64,000 bases of DNA from Struthidea cinerea (GCA_013397865.1 VZTI01004542.1:1765489-1829488), one strand, 5' to 3'; positions 11,101 through 23,766 are shown, counted from the first letter of the stretch. Numbers and translations: made by a program. Notes: a model not told the origin generated them from the letters alone.

Positions 11101-14100
11101 TGCCCAGGCACACACATTGATCTGCTTGATTCCCAGCCTCTCACTTAACAGTAATTAAATTGCTTTGATGAGCACTGACCCCTGGAAAAGCTTCAGTACA
11201 AACCAAATGAGCTTCACTGGTTTTTTTTCTGTCTCTTTTTCAGCTCCCTGCTTTTGCTTTTCTACCCCGTTGAGCCCTATTGCTTTTACATCTGGACTGA
11301 TTGCCCAGAAAGAGGGTCTCTGGACCAAAGAGAAAAGCATCATTGCTTACCAGAACTAGGAGATATCTGATCACAGCCATTCACCAGCCATTTCCCCTTT
11401 TTCTAGCCCGTGGAGCTGCTCCTGAAAGGGTTGCCCCTTTCTGCTAGGATGTCACAAGCCGGAGATTAGAAGTAAATGCTCTGCAATCCAAGCCGATCAT
11501 CCCACTGCGACCACATCCAGGTACTGAAGCACGAGCTCTGGAAAAGTCCATCAGCCAGCAGGAAACACCATCGCACGCACACACCCCCCAGCCACGGAGC
11601 AATGGGAGTGGAGGGAGGCTGGAGGCAGGAGGGAGAGCAGATGGGAGGGGGGTGGCTTGGGGAAACCAGGCAGCGGGCGATGCTAACATGACAGATGTGT
11701 TGACTTTATGTTAAACAGGAAATTGAGGATGTTCGACGCAGGGAAGACATTAGCTCACATTAAAGGCAAAGACTTTCCCTGGTCTTTCCCCTCTTTGCTT
11801 TCCCTCTTCCACCCAGGCTTTCTCCAGTGATTTCTAGCTCTGCCTTCACAGGCAGAAACAAGCCAGGGTTGATACTGACTCTGCTTGTGTGCCTGGGCAA
11901 GGCAGGAGCTGCAGGGCCAGCCACAGAAGTCCCCATCCTAGCAGTGAGTTGGGAGACTGTTCTTTTATTCCCTCTTCAACTCAGACTCCCCTGACATTAT
12001 TTAAACAGCATCCTCTAGATGATGTGAGTAGAAGAAGGAGTGCTGAACAGCAGAACAAGGCTTTCAATTTGTCCCAGTTCTGGGCAGGGGAAAACACAGC
12101 AGGGTCAAAATCCTGATTTAGGTTATGTAGGATAAGCAGCAGAGAATGGAATAAATTGATTTAAATGCAGGGAAAATAAAGTGCCTTGGTGCACTCAACT
12201 TCCCCATGAATAAACCTGATTTTTCCACAGTCCAGATAAGGGTGGCCAAGGTGAGTCTGGGGGATAAGAGCTGTACTGTGAGGGTCCACAGGTCCAGGGG
12301 GATGTAACTCCAGGGCTATATGTCTAGGCAGCAGTAAAATGTGAAGAGAATTGGGGAAATCAAAGCCCTGCACTGATTTCTTAGTTACAGCCTGGAAAAC
12401 GGAGTGAAGGAAGGCAAACCATACCAGCTTAGAGACAGACCCCAGCTTCTAGAGGTTAGGGGAGGAAGAGAGTGGCCCCACCACAAACACATGGACAGAA
12501 AACCAGCTAGGACAGGGACTCTGCTCCTGTTTCATGAACTGGTCCTCCCTGCTGGTTTTTCCACTGCATAAAGAGGAAGAGCCCCCTGGCCATCCTTGCA
12601 GTACTGGGTTTCAGCCACAGCCCAGCGTGTACAGTTGAGCCTGTCTCATTCATCTCCCCACCAAAGCTTTGTCCCAAGACCCACATGTAGAGGTGACAAG
12701 AATATCTCTTCTGTGGCATGAATGGGCCCCCAGAGTGAGACTAGATACAGGACTCCTTTTGTTTTCTAGCAGCTGTGCATTAGGTAAAGAGCAGAAATCT
12801 GCTATGGACACTTGCTCCATAATGGAGTGAAATATTCAAGTTTTGGTGCAATCTAGCCTGCCTCCCTGCTTGCATCGCATTCTTCCCCACCCCCTCACTG
12901 TCCCTGAGCTGTGCTGTTGGCCTCCCTTCAACATTTTAATGGAGTATTGACAGTGATCCATTCGCACTCCAAACAGATGAACCTGACTCGCATCCCCAGA
13001 ATCGCATTTGCAGAGCCAGCCCAAGCAGGTGGGCTTGGAGCATCTCCTCGGATGTATCAGCTGCAGTTCCCAAAGCATCCCTTTTTCTGGTTAGAGAAAC
13101 AGCTTGGAAAAGTCTAGCAAGGATATTACACTTTGGAAAACTGCTGCCTTGGGTCTCTTGTCCCTCCTCCTACCTGCTGCCATGCTCCTCATCTCTGCAA
13201 TTATTTATAAAGCTCCATGTTCTTTCCGAATTGGGATGTTCCCTTTCGCCTTGCGCGTCACTCGTGTGTCGCTCTGCGTCTGGGCCCCTGGTGACCTCCT
13301 GGAGTGCTTGGCAAGGCTGGCAGCAGCCAAATGAGTCATCAGCAACCTGCTGGCACCTCCCTCCCTCCAGCTATTTCCCCCCTGGGTCCCACCAAGCCTG
13401 GCTGCAGCTAGGGAGGCCTGGGGGAGTTTAAAGCTGTCTAATCCCCTGGATAATTCATGAAAAGAGGATTACCCATTCTGTGCAGAGCCCTTAACCTAAA
13501 TATAGACCAGCCTTCCCCTTGCATTGCAGCTCCTGTGGCACGGAGGCGTTTCCCCTGCACTGCTTCCCCATCCCATCTCAGGGGTTAACTCCATTCTTCC
13601 TCAAATCTGGGACAACCTGGTTCTAACCCATGGAGCTACAGTGCAACAAAACCAGGGTTTGTGAAGCAGAGGCGAGACTGTGTTCTGTGAACACCAGCAG
13701 CATCAATGCAGACTCATCCCAGAAGCACATTTCCTCCCTAATAAATGGCAAACTCCTTTGTGGGGGAGTCAGGGAATATACTTTCTCACTGTATATTTGG
13801 AAACCAGTGTCATGGTGCCATCAGAGCCTGACAGCAACGCATCAGGAGGGCAGAGGGAAGTGCTAAACTGGATAATCCCATGGGAGTTACAGCAGCCTGC
13901 CCAGCACCTGGAATAGTGACCTGTCTCTGCTGCCCACCCCGGGCCCTCGGTCACCAGGAGCTGGGTTATTCCTGCTGCCAGAGGGTACAGCCAGACAGAT
14001 GGCGAAAAGGAATAGTTAACTAATAATAGTTAATGTTACCTTCCCTGCTTGCGCTCAGAGATGGAGGGATAAAGTGGGGAGCTGCAGGAGGGATTCCTGA

Positions 14101-14140
14101 TGGATTCAGAAGCTTCCTGGGAGACCACGACAAGCCTCAC

Positions 14141-14220
14141 GTCTCTCATTTTCTCTCTCCTCCTTTTCCTGAGACTCTCTCCTCACCCTCCTCTCGTTTT
14201 CCTCCTCTTCTCTTCCCCAG
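14141..14220 (+). other. 80-nt polypyrimidine tract ending in CAG
   Basis: The stretch is almost continuously C/T on the plus strand and ends TCTTCCCCAG directly before ATGGTGACA. This is the form of a very strong plus-strand 3' splice site, yet the surrounding block is inferred to be transcribed leftward. A long polypurine/polypyrimidine tract can also adopt triplex structure. It may be an antisense-transcript acceptor or plain low complexity. Confidence 0.4.
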
Positions 14221-14408
14221 ATGGTGACACAGCCACCACAGGCTCCCCTTTCCTACAGCGCCTTTTTTTTTTGGCAGTTAAAGTCCTTATGGGACTTTAG
14301 TCACCGTAACATTAAAGCATTCATTAGCACAGGAGTAATTCCATAATCTCGTCAGAAGAGAACAATTTCAGAGGTTCAGCTCATGATCTGGAAAATCAAT
14401 TTGCCGGC

Positions 14409-15270
14409 TTGACGATGCAGGAAGAGGATTTTCAAGGCTGGCTTTGGCTTCCCCAGCAGGACTGTTATCAACCCTGGGACCTGGTGGCCAGGAAGAGGCC
14501 ACCCACAACAGCTCTGAGGGGACAAGGCAGGACCTGGGGGCTGTCATTTGGCTCAGGCAAGAAAGGGAGATGTGGCAGTTGCAGGATGAGCCTCAAGACC
14601 AGACCTGTCTCACCAGGTTTTGCCCACCAGTGTGCTGTACAGGTGGGACAGCATCACCATGGACCATGGAGAATTTTCCTGCCTTTTTCATCTCTCATAC
14701 TTCATTTCACCACAGCAGTGCTCCCAGCTCAGAGGTCATGGTGAGCGTGAAGGGATGCATCTTAAGCATCCTGCCTTTTCCCTGCAGGTACAGGCTAAAC
14801 TAAACTCTTGCACCCCCTGTACCAAGCACCAGCCCATGTGCTCCTCCTCTCCTCATGGCATTTTTCACACTTTGACTGTGCTGTCAGAAGCTGGGACCCA
14901 CACCCTGCCTGCAGACACGCGGCCAGATTGGCAGAAATCATCTGCAGGTGCAAGGCTGACTTTTGGGGAAGCACCCAGCTCTGCACTTGCAGGTTGGGGA
15001 CTGCCTCAGAACCTGAGTGGGCTTCCACCTCCAGCTCAGCTCCTTCAATCAGAAGTTGTCAGGTACTGGAGACTTTCACATAAAGATGTTCCAGAACATA
15101 AATGGGTACAAAAAGCTGCTTCATGGGACAGACCTCTCAGAATTTGGCAAGCTGAAGTGGAAGGCTGTCTCCTGTCAGCTGCTTTCTGGCTCTGGCTTTG
15201 ATGTTCCCAAAGGGTTCCCCAGCACCCACATTACACAACTGCAAAATTGTGTTAGGAAAACCTAAGGCGT
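14409..15270 (+). other. Region of overlapping open frames, judged non-coding
   Basis: Several plus-strand frames are open for 110-190 codons here, the longest from 14620 to 15201. Their composition (many Trp, Gln, Ser and Pro, with changes of register) is what stop-poor, GC-rich intron sequence gives. No domain, signal peptide or repeat is visible. I record the stretch so that a reader does not take the length as evidence of a gene. Confidence 0.6.
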
Positions 15271-16899
15271 CCTTGCAGATCTGATCTCCAGCTGAGTTCA
15301 CCTAACAGTGGTGGACATGCCTTTCACAGCAGGGCCATGAGGAGGAGAAGCATCAGGAGCTAAGTGGGACCTCTTGGAACGCTTGAGACCCAGGGCCCCA
15401 GTGTAGGCGCTGCTACGTGTGGTAGCTCTCTTTCAGTGAAGGAAGATGTTCCCCTCCTCTTTCTGCTGCAGGGTGGAAGAGGGCTTTTCTATTGTGAAGA
15501 AGAACCAGAAGAATGATGCTGCCTCTGCTCCCACTCCTTCCTCCAGGTTGTCCTGTAGGAGACTGACCATGGACATCCCACTGCATGAAGTGTTAGGGCC
15601 CTGTGTCATTTAGGGCAGAGGCACTGAGGTGTATTCCCAAAAGAGCAGCAGACATCAGGCTCAGTGCCTGGGATGATCAGTGCGGCACTGTTGTATGTTC
15701 AATATCTGGCTCAGCAAACCAGAGAATTAACCCTTTTCCTCTCCCTTCCCCCAAGTGACAGCACCAGGGACACAGAGGAGACATGAAACAGTAATTTTCA
15801 TGACACTTCAGACACATAACTTCCTCTCATCCTACCAGAAATTTCTACTCTCATGGCAGGAGTTCCCCATAAGCTCTAGTGTGTGCTTACAAGTGTCCGA
15901 CCTGAACAGTCAGGGATCCCCCGCGGCACACATGGAGCACTGCATGCTCCTCCCCTGTACATTATCACCATCAGGCTGTTACTCTTTTCCTTTTTTTCTA
16001 GAGACGAGGTCATCCCTGACAAGTAGTATCCTTGCAGAGGCACTTTTTACCCATTATTTTTAATGGGACCTTGGTGTCATGGATCATATTGCTGCAGTTT
16101 GACACCTGTAATAAAATTTTCCCTTGAACAACACTTGTCCTCTAAAAGAAAAATAGTCCCTGCAGAGATGTGTGCCCGGCTGTGTTCCAGGATGTGCTGT
16201 GGGCATGCACACATGCACGGGAACTTGTCACCACAGCACCTGCATCCCGCCACAGCCGCTGTTCAGAGAGCCAGCCCTGCCAGCTCCCAGATCACTGCTT
16301 TCTCTCTGTGGCTTGGTTTAACCATTCCTAAGAGAGGAGACTAACTGCAGCTTTGTCTTTAGGTGCAGTTCAGCTCTCGTGGAGAGGACGGGGAAGGGAG
16401 GACAGTGGCAGTGGGTGCTGGCTGTGCAGGACAGCTCCGGTCGGGGCGCACAGGCACCGGCACACCCGCACACAGCCCTGGGGTGCCACCACTCCCGCAG
16501 TCCCACACAGCGGACACCACAGCCCCTGCCCCCGAGCGAGCACCTTCTTCTCCCTGCCGGTCCACCGCGGACGGAACACCCATCAGGAGCACTCTGGTCC
16601 AAATTGCTCCAGCCCAAGTTAAAACTCTACAGCTCAGCAGCTCCCGGGCTCGCAGCAGGGAGGGAAGGCAGCATAACGGCGCTGGTTTAAATTATTCACA
16701 ACTGCCCTGACCCCTTCAACCTCATTACACTGACCCCGTCCCTACAGTTCCCACCGATCCATCCCAACTCTGCACCCTCGAGCATCTTCTTTTTCAGCGG
16801 CATCTTTTGCTTTAGTTTCCTTTCCCTCCCCGGCACGGAGCCCCCCGGGCTGCCAGCTGTCCGCCCCGTTCGGTGGAGCAGGGGGAGCCTGGCTCTTAC

Positions 16900-17200
16900 C
16901 TTGCGCAGCCCGAGGTGCGGGCGGTGCGGCGGCCGGGGCGGTGCGGCGCAGCGCGGCTCTGCGCTCGCATCTCCTCTAGCGCTGCTGATGCAGTCCTGCC
17001 AGGCGCCGCATGCCAATGATGCAGCCCCGGGGATCCCAGCCCAGGAAGCCCAGCGCTGGGAGGGAGCCCAGCGTGTCCTACCTGCTTCCCTGACGCCCCC
17101 AGCTCGGCTGCGGAGCCAGCGGGGAGGGAGCGTGCGGAGGCAGCCGAGGAGCAGGGGAGAGAGCGGGAAGCTGCACAGCAGGCAGGGGGAGAGAGGCAAT
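16900..17200 (-). other. Candidate first exon with upstream ORF, minus strand
   Basis: Reading leftward, GC-rich sequence ends in CAAG|GTAAGAG, a near-perfect 5' splice site, with the exon's last base at 16900. An ATG at 17011 opens an 11-codon upstream ORF (MRRLAGLHQQR) that stops at 16976. A second ATG at 16970 opens 23 codons plus two nucleotides to the donor (starts MRAQSRAAPH, Arg/Ala/Pro-rich). That composition looks like translated GC-rich leader and not a protein N-terminus, so I favour a 5' UTR exon with coding sequence beginning further left, outside this window. The 5' boundary is a guess. The gene is not recognised. Confidence 0.45.
16976..17011 (-). CDS. Small upstream ORF in the candidate leader exon
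   Basis: ATG at 17011 to TAG at 16976, encoding MRRLAGLHQQR. It ends five bases before the next ATG (16970). If the leader is transcribed as proposed, this arrangement would reduce or permit reinitiation at the second start. No known peptide. Confidence 0.15.
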   Translation of the reverse strand: MRRLAGLHQQR

Positions 17201-17287
17201 GCTTGTGTAATTTCATCACGGTAATAAAATCCAACCCAGAGTCTAAGTGTTGCAGCTCTCTAGCAGAGTTCTTCATTACATGGGGGA

Positions 17288-17355
17288 TTTTTTTTTTTTT
17301 TTTTTTTTTTGTATATTGTGACCNNNGGGGGGGGTTTTTTTTTTTTTTTTTTTTT
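17288..17355. other. Homopolymer cluster with a 3-N assembly gap
   Basis: Twenty-three T are followed by a short spacer, NNN at 17324-17326, eight G and then twenty-one T. This looks like an unresolved contig join in which the same T run may be present twice. Sequence between 17310 and 17335 should not be trusted. Confidence 0.8.
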
Positions 17356-20300
17356 GGTAATTGCTGACATACAGGAATGTTTCTAGCTGGAAGCAGAGGG
17401 GAATCCCAGCATGACGGGGTATCCTTCATCTCTCCACTTCATATATTAGACCATTGCTACATTTGAGTCCCCTCTCCCCAGGATGGCAAGGGAAGGGACA
17501 TGTTTCAGACATAATCCTGGGAAAAGCCTGTTCTGTTTAAAAAACCCTTGTGTTTATAATTTGCGAGTTCATTGCCAGAAGAGTAGCACGAAATACCCTA
17601 CTGTCCATGCAATTTGGTGCTGGAAAGTGACCATGTGGACACAGCAGCATGGAGCACAGCCTGCCCTGGAAATCCATCCCCATCATTCTGTGTTATTAAA
17701 AGAGATAAGCAGTAACATGAGGAGGTGTCTTACTGAGGAACAAAGTGTGCAGCTCCTAGGAAAGCCTTCCCAGTGCACATGGGGGGCATGTCCACACTCA
17801 GCAACATCTTTCCATGCAGAGGTGCCCAGATTAGTCCAGATAATGAGAGAAGTATTGTCACTGACAGATTTTCATTGCTGCTTCTGTTAACCTAAAACTG
17901 AAGAGCAGCATGGATCCACAGGCTTCCCAGAAGAGAAACAGGGGCAGATTTACAGGGCAGTGTGAATTCCTTGTACTTGAGCAAAAAAGTGGAAGTGAAA
18001 ACCCAGCCACCCACCCTGCCTCTGTCAGCAGGTGACATCTGGAAAGCCACTCTCCCCATCCCGTGCCTCAGTTTCCCCACCTGTAAGCCAGCGCTGGCAC
18101 TACTGGCCCCTCAGGCTGTATAAGCACTAGAGATGTCACTCTTTTGGCTGTTTCCAGGGCTCCTCCAGACACATACTCTGCCTTTCTTCCCTGTCCTGTA
18201 TGTTACTGCTCCCCCTCAGCTCACCCGATTTGAATCTCCAGCTCAGGTATGCTTGTAATAATTGACAGCATTCCAAACTGGGCCTGTAAACTCTCTGTTT
18301 ATCTGATGGCTTGCTGATACAGTTCCTGTGACTGCACTGGTGGCATCACTGCCATACGGAAAACGCAGTAGGTGATTAATTCAGATCTTTTTTTTTACAC
18401 CCACTCATAAAAATTGGAACTCGAATCTGAGGTTCAGCTTTTTTCTCCCTTGCACAGTACATTAGCTTAATTGCATTTTGTGTTTGGTACAGTGCACCGA
18501 TCACTTTGATGTGGGAGCACTTCAGAAGTCAAATTATTACCAGAACTCCTGCACATTACAGGCCAAGTATCAAGGCCTTGGCAAAGCCAAAAAGAGCCAG
18601 TCTATCACTGTGCCACTGAGCACTGCTTACTTGCCTGTCGCTGTTCCTCTGAGCCCTCCAGCTCATTAATATTTCAAATTCCTCTAATCACAGGAGCTCT
18701 GTTTGCAGGTGTCAGATCCGTGTGTGGGTCATCATCAGGAAGCACAGCACCCTTCATGCTGTGTTCTCCTGGAAAGGGCTCGGGACGGTCCCAGCTCCAC
18801 CCCAGCGGCTGTTGGAAGGAGGCTGCTCTGCCTCGTGTCACCTTCCACTTGCAGGATGGATTGAAAGAGAGGAGAGACATGGCAGGGTGGCCGAATGAGC
18901 ACCCCAGTCCTCCTGCTGGGCTTGTCTCCATTCCCAGAACATTCCCTGCATCCACTTACTGTTTCCCATGCAGCAGAGATCGAGTTTGGGTAAGCGTGTA
19001 TTAAACCTCACTGCAGAATGAACAGAGAGGGAGGCAATAAATCTGGGAGGCGTTCTTTGCCAGTGCATTGTGATTATCAGAGCTTCTAATTACCTCTGCA
19101 CCCTCCTGTGCTCTCCCTGCTAATCACTGCTGCCCGTATCCAGGTACCTCAGCCAGACAGAGCCATTTTCCGTGGTGCCATATGGTGCCAGCGGGGAACC
19201 TCGCGGGCTGCCTGACATCCAAGGCAGCAGGACAGGGAGGCCGAACATCTTTCTGTCCAAAAGAACACATTAATGAAATCTGCAGCAATCCAACTGTCTC
19301 GGAGCTGCAAGGAGCACATGGAAAACAAAGCAGAGCTGCAATGAAGAAGTACCTGGCATGGAGATGGATAAAATTACATAAGCTCTTATATCCCAGGGAA
19401 ATAGGAGACTGCGTAAAGGCTGATCATGAAGGTGTACTTATCAACACGATTTCACAGGCAGAGAGGACTTGATCTAACCCCATAAGCTCACTGAGCACAG
19501 TGGAAAGCTCATAGCCCTGCTGTGAAGCCGGGTGGGATGGGAGATCTGGCCAATCCATGGGAATGGAGCAGAGCCCCACAGTCAAAATCAAGCCATTTTC
19601 CTCTTTTATCCCATCTCAGCAGTTTGTCTTTTGCCTCCTTGCATGAAGCAGACACCAGGGACCCTTTCTTGGAGGTGCAGAGCTGGGCAGAGCCGGGTAC
19701 CCTCCTTCAGCAGTGCTCAGATGCTGTGGGGAATGTGTACAAAGTCAAAATAAGAAGTCAAGTGGTGAAGGAGCAGCCTCTGGGACAGCTCACAGGCTTT
19801 GGAGTGAAAGGAAGGTAATTAGAGGGAAAGCACGGCTCTAAAAATACACAAACAATGCATATTTCATGGCTCTGCCAGAGCGTGGCTTACATGCCTGGGC
19901 ATTTGCTGTGAGAGGTACTCGGTACCATGGGGTCCTGAGTGAGCAGGGGATGCTCAGCTCAGGGCTTTTAGGGTGGTTTCCAGGGCGCCCTCCACACACA
20001 GACACTCACATCACTCACACACACACTCGAGTGTCCCTCTCTCCTGCCCTGAGCCCTCATACACAGTGTGTACGAGCAGCCCCAGCAGACCTGTCCCTGG
20101 AGGTGTCCTCATCCAAACAGGAGCCAGGAGAAACCAGATTTAGCATCTCTCAGGGGTTAAATAAATCTGAGGGGTCAAGATTTGAGGCTGGGGGCTGCAG
20201 GGTGGTGGCAGCAGGAGCTGGGCATTGTCACCTCTCCGAGGTGTGCATTGACAGCAGGCTGGTGGCTGCTGCTCTCCACTGGTGACAGCGGTCCAGCCAG

Positions 20301-23300
20301 AAACAGCCCTTACCTCCCTCTTCCTCCACCATTTCTGCTACTGAAATTTGCTTACAGAAGCCAGAATCTGGCCTTAATAGAAGGGAAAGTCCCAGGCAAT
20401 ATTTGATTGCACGTGCTATTACACCTGATAAGCAAGATTAGTAATGCAGATAACAAATACAATGTAAAGAGCTATACAGGCATTAAGTCTAATTATTGGT
20501 ATTGCTGCCTGATTGCTGGCAGATATAGATAAAATGCATATGGAATCAATCTGGATATCAATAAAATAGCTGTCAGCCCTCTGTGCTGTGGGTTTGCTGG
20601 AAAGGGGTTGTGTTGCCAAGACCCAAAAACAAATTAGGAGGAGAGAGCAGACAGCAAAGGGCCAGAGCCACGCCATGCCACATTACCTCCTGCCAGAAAG
20701 AGACAGGACTGCTGCCTGGTCTGGGGAAAAGGCCAGCTTAAAGTGGGGAAAAAAGGGTTTTACACTGAATACACGGCAATGTGAAATCCTGCAGGAGTCA
20801 GGGTTTGGGTCTGTGAAAGCTTTCCAAGCCCGCAGTTCAGACAGGGTGTGTGGATATGCACACACAGACACCCACTGGGTGGGCCCTGCTGCTCAGTGCT
20901 GCTCAGGAGCAGCAGACCCTTGCTGGGTGCTGAAACTCCTGCAGCACCAGCCTTGCCACCCACAGTACCAACGTGCTGCATAGAAGGAGAGATGAATTAC
21001 TGAACGTAGGAGAAATGGGGGAAACACCTCAATGCATTTCATATTTTCCTCCAGAATTCTGAGCTTTTCTGATTAAGGCTCTGTTTTCACAAAGCACAAT
21101 AGTACTTCTTTTCCTTAAATTAACCTGTTACTTTCTGCTTGACGTGAGCTCCTGATTATCATGGCAACCCAAAGGGCTGCACAGCTCGTGGAAGACCAGG
21201 AAATCCCAGCACCAACTGAGCTCCTGAATGTTGGTCTTGTTGCCTTCTCAGAGAATGTACAGGCTGCAAAACACAATCTGTATTTGTGCTCTCCAAGCCA
21301 AAGGGGCTCCTAAACAATCTAAAACCCACATGACACCACCGACGCTGAGATTTCAGGGCAAAAGTGCAGTCACCACGGTGATATCAACTTACCTGAGCTG
21401 GAAAGCTGAGCTGGAGAGGCTGTACTACACTAGAAAAATAGAAAATTAACATCGTGGCAAACACTTTGCTGAAAACTATTTGTGGCATAAAGACTTCAGT
21501 TTTCCAAAGAGCCACTGCTATTAAAAGGTGCCACTGGTGCGTGCTGTGACAGGCCAGGGGATGTGATGTCGGCTGCCATTCATCAGCAGCATCATGGCCT
21601 GTAAGGGGTTCAATATAAAGAGATGAGGGTCCTTCAATGACTCTAATCCAGCAGAAACCCTTCTGTAAACAGTCGTGAGTGGAAAAACATGGGGACTTGG
21701 GCAGGTCTTGGTGTGAGGGACGAGCTAATGAGCACAGCAGGGCCTGTGCTGACAGCACTGGACCAAATACATTACTTAAGAGCTGCATCCTCCAGGTTCA
21801 CCTTAAACATTACTGCATTTTTTTGTTCCCCTTTTCCCCCCTCTTTCTCTAATGGTTCTGTTCTAGGCTGAAAATCCCAAGTGCAAGCACAGTGAACCAT
21901 TAAAGAGCAGCTCACACATCTCTTTTCCTCCCCTACTTTCATCTTTCGAAATGAAGGAATATATTGTCAGGTTAACTCTGACTTTGCAGAGCTCTAATGA
22001 GTTAGTCAGAGTTTATTCATGTGGAAAGGATGAATGGTTCCCTACATGTTAATAGCACAATCAGCAGCAAACCCCTCAGCATTAATATTTAATGTCCTTT
22101 GTTATGTACATGCCTGGCTGTTATTCAGAGAGGGCTGAGTCAGGAGAGCAGAAGCTGCTGGGAATTGAATAAGCATTATTTGTGGGATTTCTCTGAGTGG
22201 AAAATGGAAAGTAGCAAAGACATTGTTTTTATGTGTAGCAGCCCAATTGTCAAGAAACTGCATTTCTGGATAGTGTGTAAAACATGCAAGGAACTGCTGC
22301 AATGGAGCTCTGTGGCTTTTTGCATCACCTGATTTCCTTAATGTCATTGCCTGCTTACTCTTGCCTTGTACATGCACACAGGCATTAATTTTATGAGACA
22401 TAAGGGAGAAAATCTAACAGACCAAAGCCAACATACATCACCTGCAAATTCATGATTATTCATGTAACAGTAAGACAGAGAAATCTCAGAGAAAGAGCCA
22501 ACCTTGCACATCCACAGCACAGTCTATCTCCCATCCTTTATCCAGATTTCCTGTGAGTTAGACGACCAAGTAAAGTAAGAATGTGAATCCTACGTCATTA
22601 GTACTTCTTTTCTTTTATATACACAGACAAATACATTAAGTCTATATATAATATCAAATAAATATTAATCTTAAAACTGTTGTTCCTCTGCACCCGCTGT
22701 GATATAGCTGCCAGTTACAGATGGGTCCATCCTGCTCCCCTGTACAGAACAGATATCAGCAGTCTTTTTCCAGATAGCAGAGCTATGGCTGTTTTTCAAT
22801 TTAAACTGCCCTTAAATGTTCCACTTTCCATATTTCCATGACTACTCTGCAACTGTAGCAAATGGCCTAAGCCTGGCGTACAGCAATCATTTCTCTGAGT
22901 GATTTTTAGGAACACTCTGTTGGGTGTGGGCATCTAAGGGATAAGAAAATGTGCTATATTGCATTACAGAGAAATTAAATACAAAACTGTAATTTCAGAT
23001 GCAAAGGCTCAGGTTTCAGCTTTTTTCTTACTCGTCTGGAAGAGCCTTTATTCTTGAAGCTGTGCTTTCTGGGGAATTTCCTTGAGGGAAGCAGAGGGGC
23101 CTCTCCCTCCTTCAATAAAAGGCAGAGAAAAAAGGAGCTTTGGTATTTTCAAACAAAGTCACCTTAGCTGTTCACTCATATCTTTGCTTCTCATCCTGTG
23201 CACAAGGCTGCTCGACGCTGGATCAGAAGGGACTTCAGCGAGTTTATTGTGCACAGGACAGGAGCCTTGTGGGCAGAAGGCAGCAGAGCCAGGCTGCTTT

Positions 23301-23594
23301 TCAGCAATGCATCTGGAGGGGGAAAGGGACAGGGAGGTGTTTTCATAGGATGCAGCTGGAAATCGTGTGGAAAAAGAATGACTTGCTGATGATCCTAAAA
23401 ACACTTCAGGTATTCGCACCACCGGTTTGTAACTTTGTGGTATCACCGACCACCACTGAGGCTCGATGTGAACTGCTCCTTGGGCAGAAACTAGGTGTAA
23501 AAATGGAGAGAAGGGGGAACATTTCCCCGAGCAGAAGCGAAGAGGAGATGGAGGAGAGCAGAGAGAAGCATCGCTCTGGAAGGAAGCACAGGGA
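17356..23594. other. Intergenic stretch without recognised genes
   Basis: No protein-like frames, RNA genes or transposon fragments are recognised. The frames at 17483-17890, 18720-19004 and 19866-20285 have no coding character. CA-rich low complexity occurs near 19995-20030. AT-rich, motif-dense segments (18220-18680 and 20400-20575) have the look of conserved non-coding elements, but that cannot be shown without an alignment. Confidence 0.6.
20400..20575. promoter_or_regulatory. Possible conserved non-coding element
   Basis: This AT-rich but non-repetitive segment contains a CACGTG E-box (about 20412), GATAAG, several TAAT cores and AGATAA-type motifs close together, between GC-richer flanks. 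This texture is typical of developmental enhancers. It is an impression from motif density only. Confidence 0.2.
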
Positions 23595-23671
23595 GAGAGC
23601 GAGGAGCCAGCGCCCGCGAACGGCCGCGCTGCAGTGCGGAGCCGCCTACAGCAGGTGGCAGCAGGGAGCCG
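23595..23671. promoter_or_regulatory. Small CpG cluster beside the GGAC repeat
   Basis: A cluster of CpG dinucleotides (GCGCCCGCGAACGGCCGCGC and following) lies in otherwise CpG-poor DNA, directly abutting the tetranucleotide repeat. It could be a minor or alternative promoter, or an old island fragment. No TATA box is visible. Confidence 0.3.
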
Positions 23672-23763
23672 GGACGGACGGACGGACGGACGGACGGACG
23701 GACGGACGGACGGACGGACGGACGGACGGACGGACGGACGGACGGACGGACGGACGGACGGAC
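23672..23763. repeat. (GGAC)23 tetranucleotide microsatellite
   Basis: Twenty-three uninterrupted GGAC units span 92 bp. Because the unit is four bases, every plus-strand frame encodes the same tetrapeptide repeat (GRTD) and every minus-strand frame the same one (VRPS). The repeat is the main reason for the long open frames here (23140-23880 plus, 23491-23886 minus). The purity suggests recent expansion and likely length polymorphism. Confidence 0.95.
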
Positions 23764-23766
23764 GGG

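Larger units (their letters stand above)
1..16360 (-). other. Non-coding block, presumed first intron of a minus-strand gene
   Basis: No open reading frame here resembles a known protein, and the longest ones have no protein-like composition. The block lies immediately downstream, in the minus direction, of a CpG-island exon that ends in a consensus donor at 16899/16900. It is therefore most simply the first intron of that gene. Parts of the plus strand look richer in C than G (for example 4.5-5.3 kb), which would fit leftward transcription, although A and T runs are roughly balanced. I saw no CR1, SINE or LTR fragment in it. Smaller items inside it are listed separately. The gene could not be identified. 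Confidence 0.45.
16370..17215 (-). promoter_or_regulatory. CpG island, promoter of a minus-strand gene
   Basis: CpG dinucleotides are dense from about 16.37 to 17.2 kb, peaking at 16900-17000, and sparse on both sides. Orientation comes from the leftward splice donor at 16899/16900. There is no clear TATA box at the expected place, so this would be a dispersed-initiation CpG promoter. The minus strand upstream of the island (17215-17275) is AT-rich and unique-looking. The transcription start cannot be set from sequence. I place it between about 17000 and 17250. Confidence 0.55.

Noticed and set aside
14041..14084. Minus-strand GT/AG pair giving a segment of about 44 nt
   Set aside because: Acceptor and donor are only fair; the segment is one of many such chance pairs in this block.
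14620..15201. 193-codon plus-strand open frame
   Set aside because: No recognised family, competing open frames on both strands, and biased composition; best explained by a stop-poor intron.
16896..17429. 177-codon minus-strand frame in the left CpG island
   Set aside because: Runs through N and poly-Lys from the T runs. Only the part near the donor could be transcribed, and it looks like a 5' leader.
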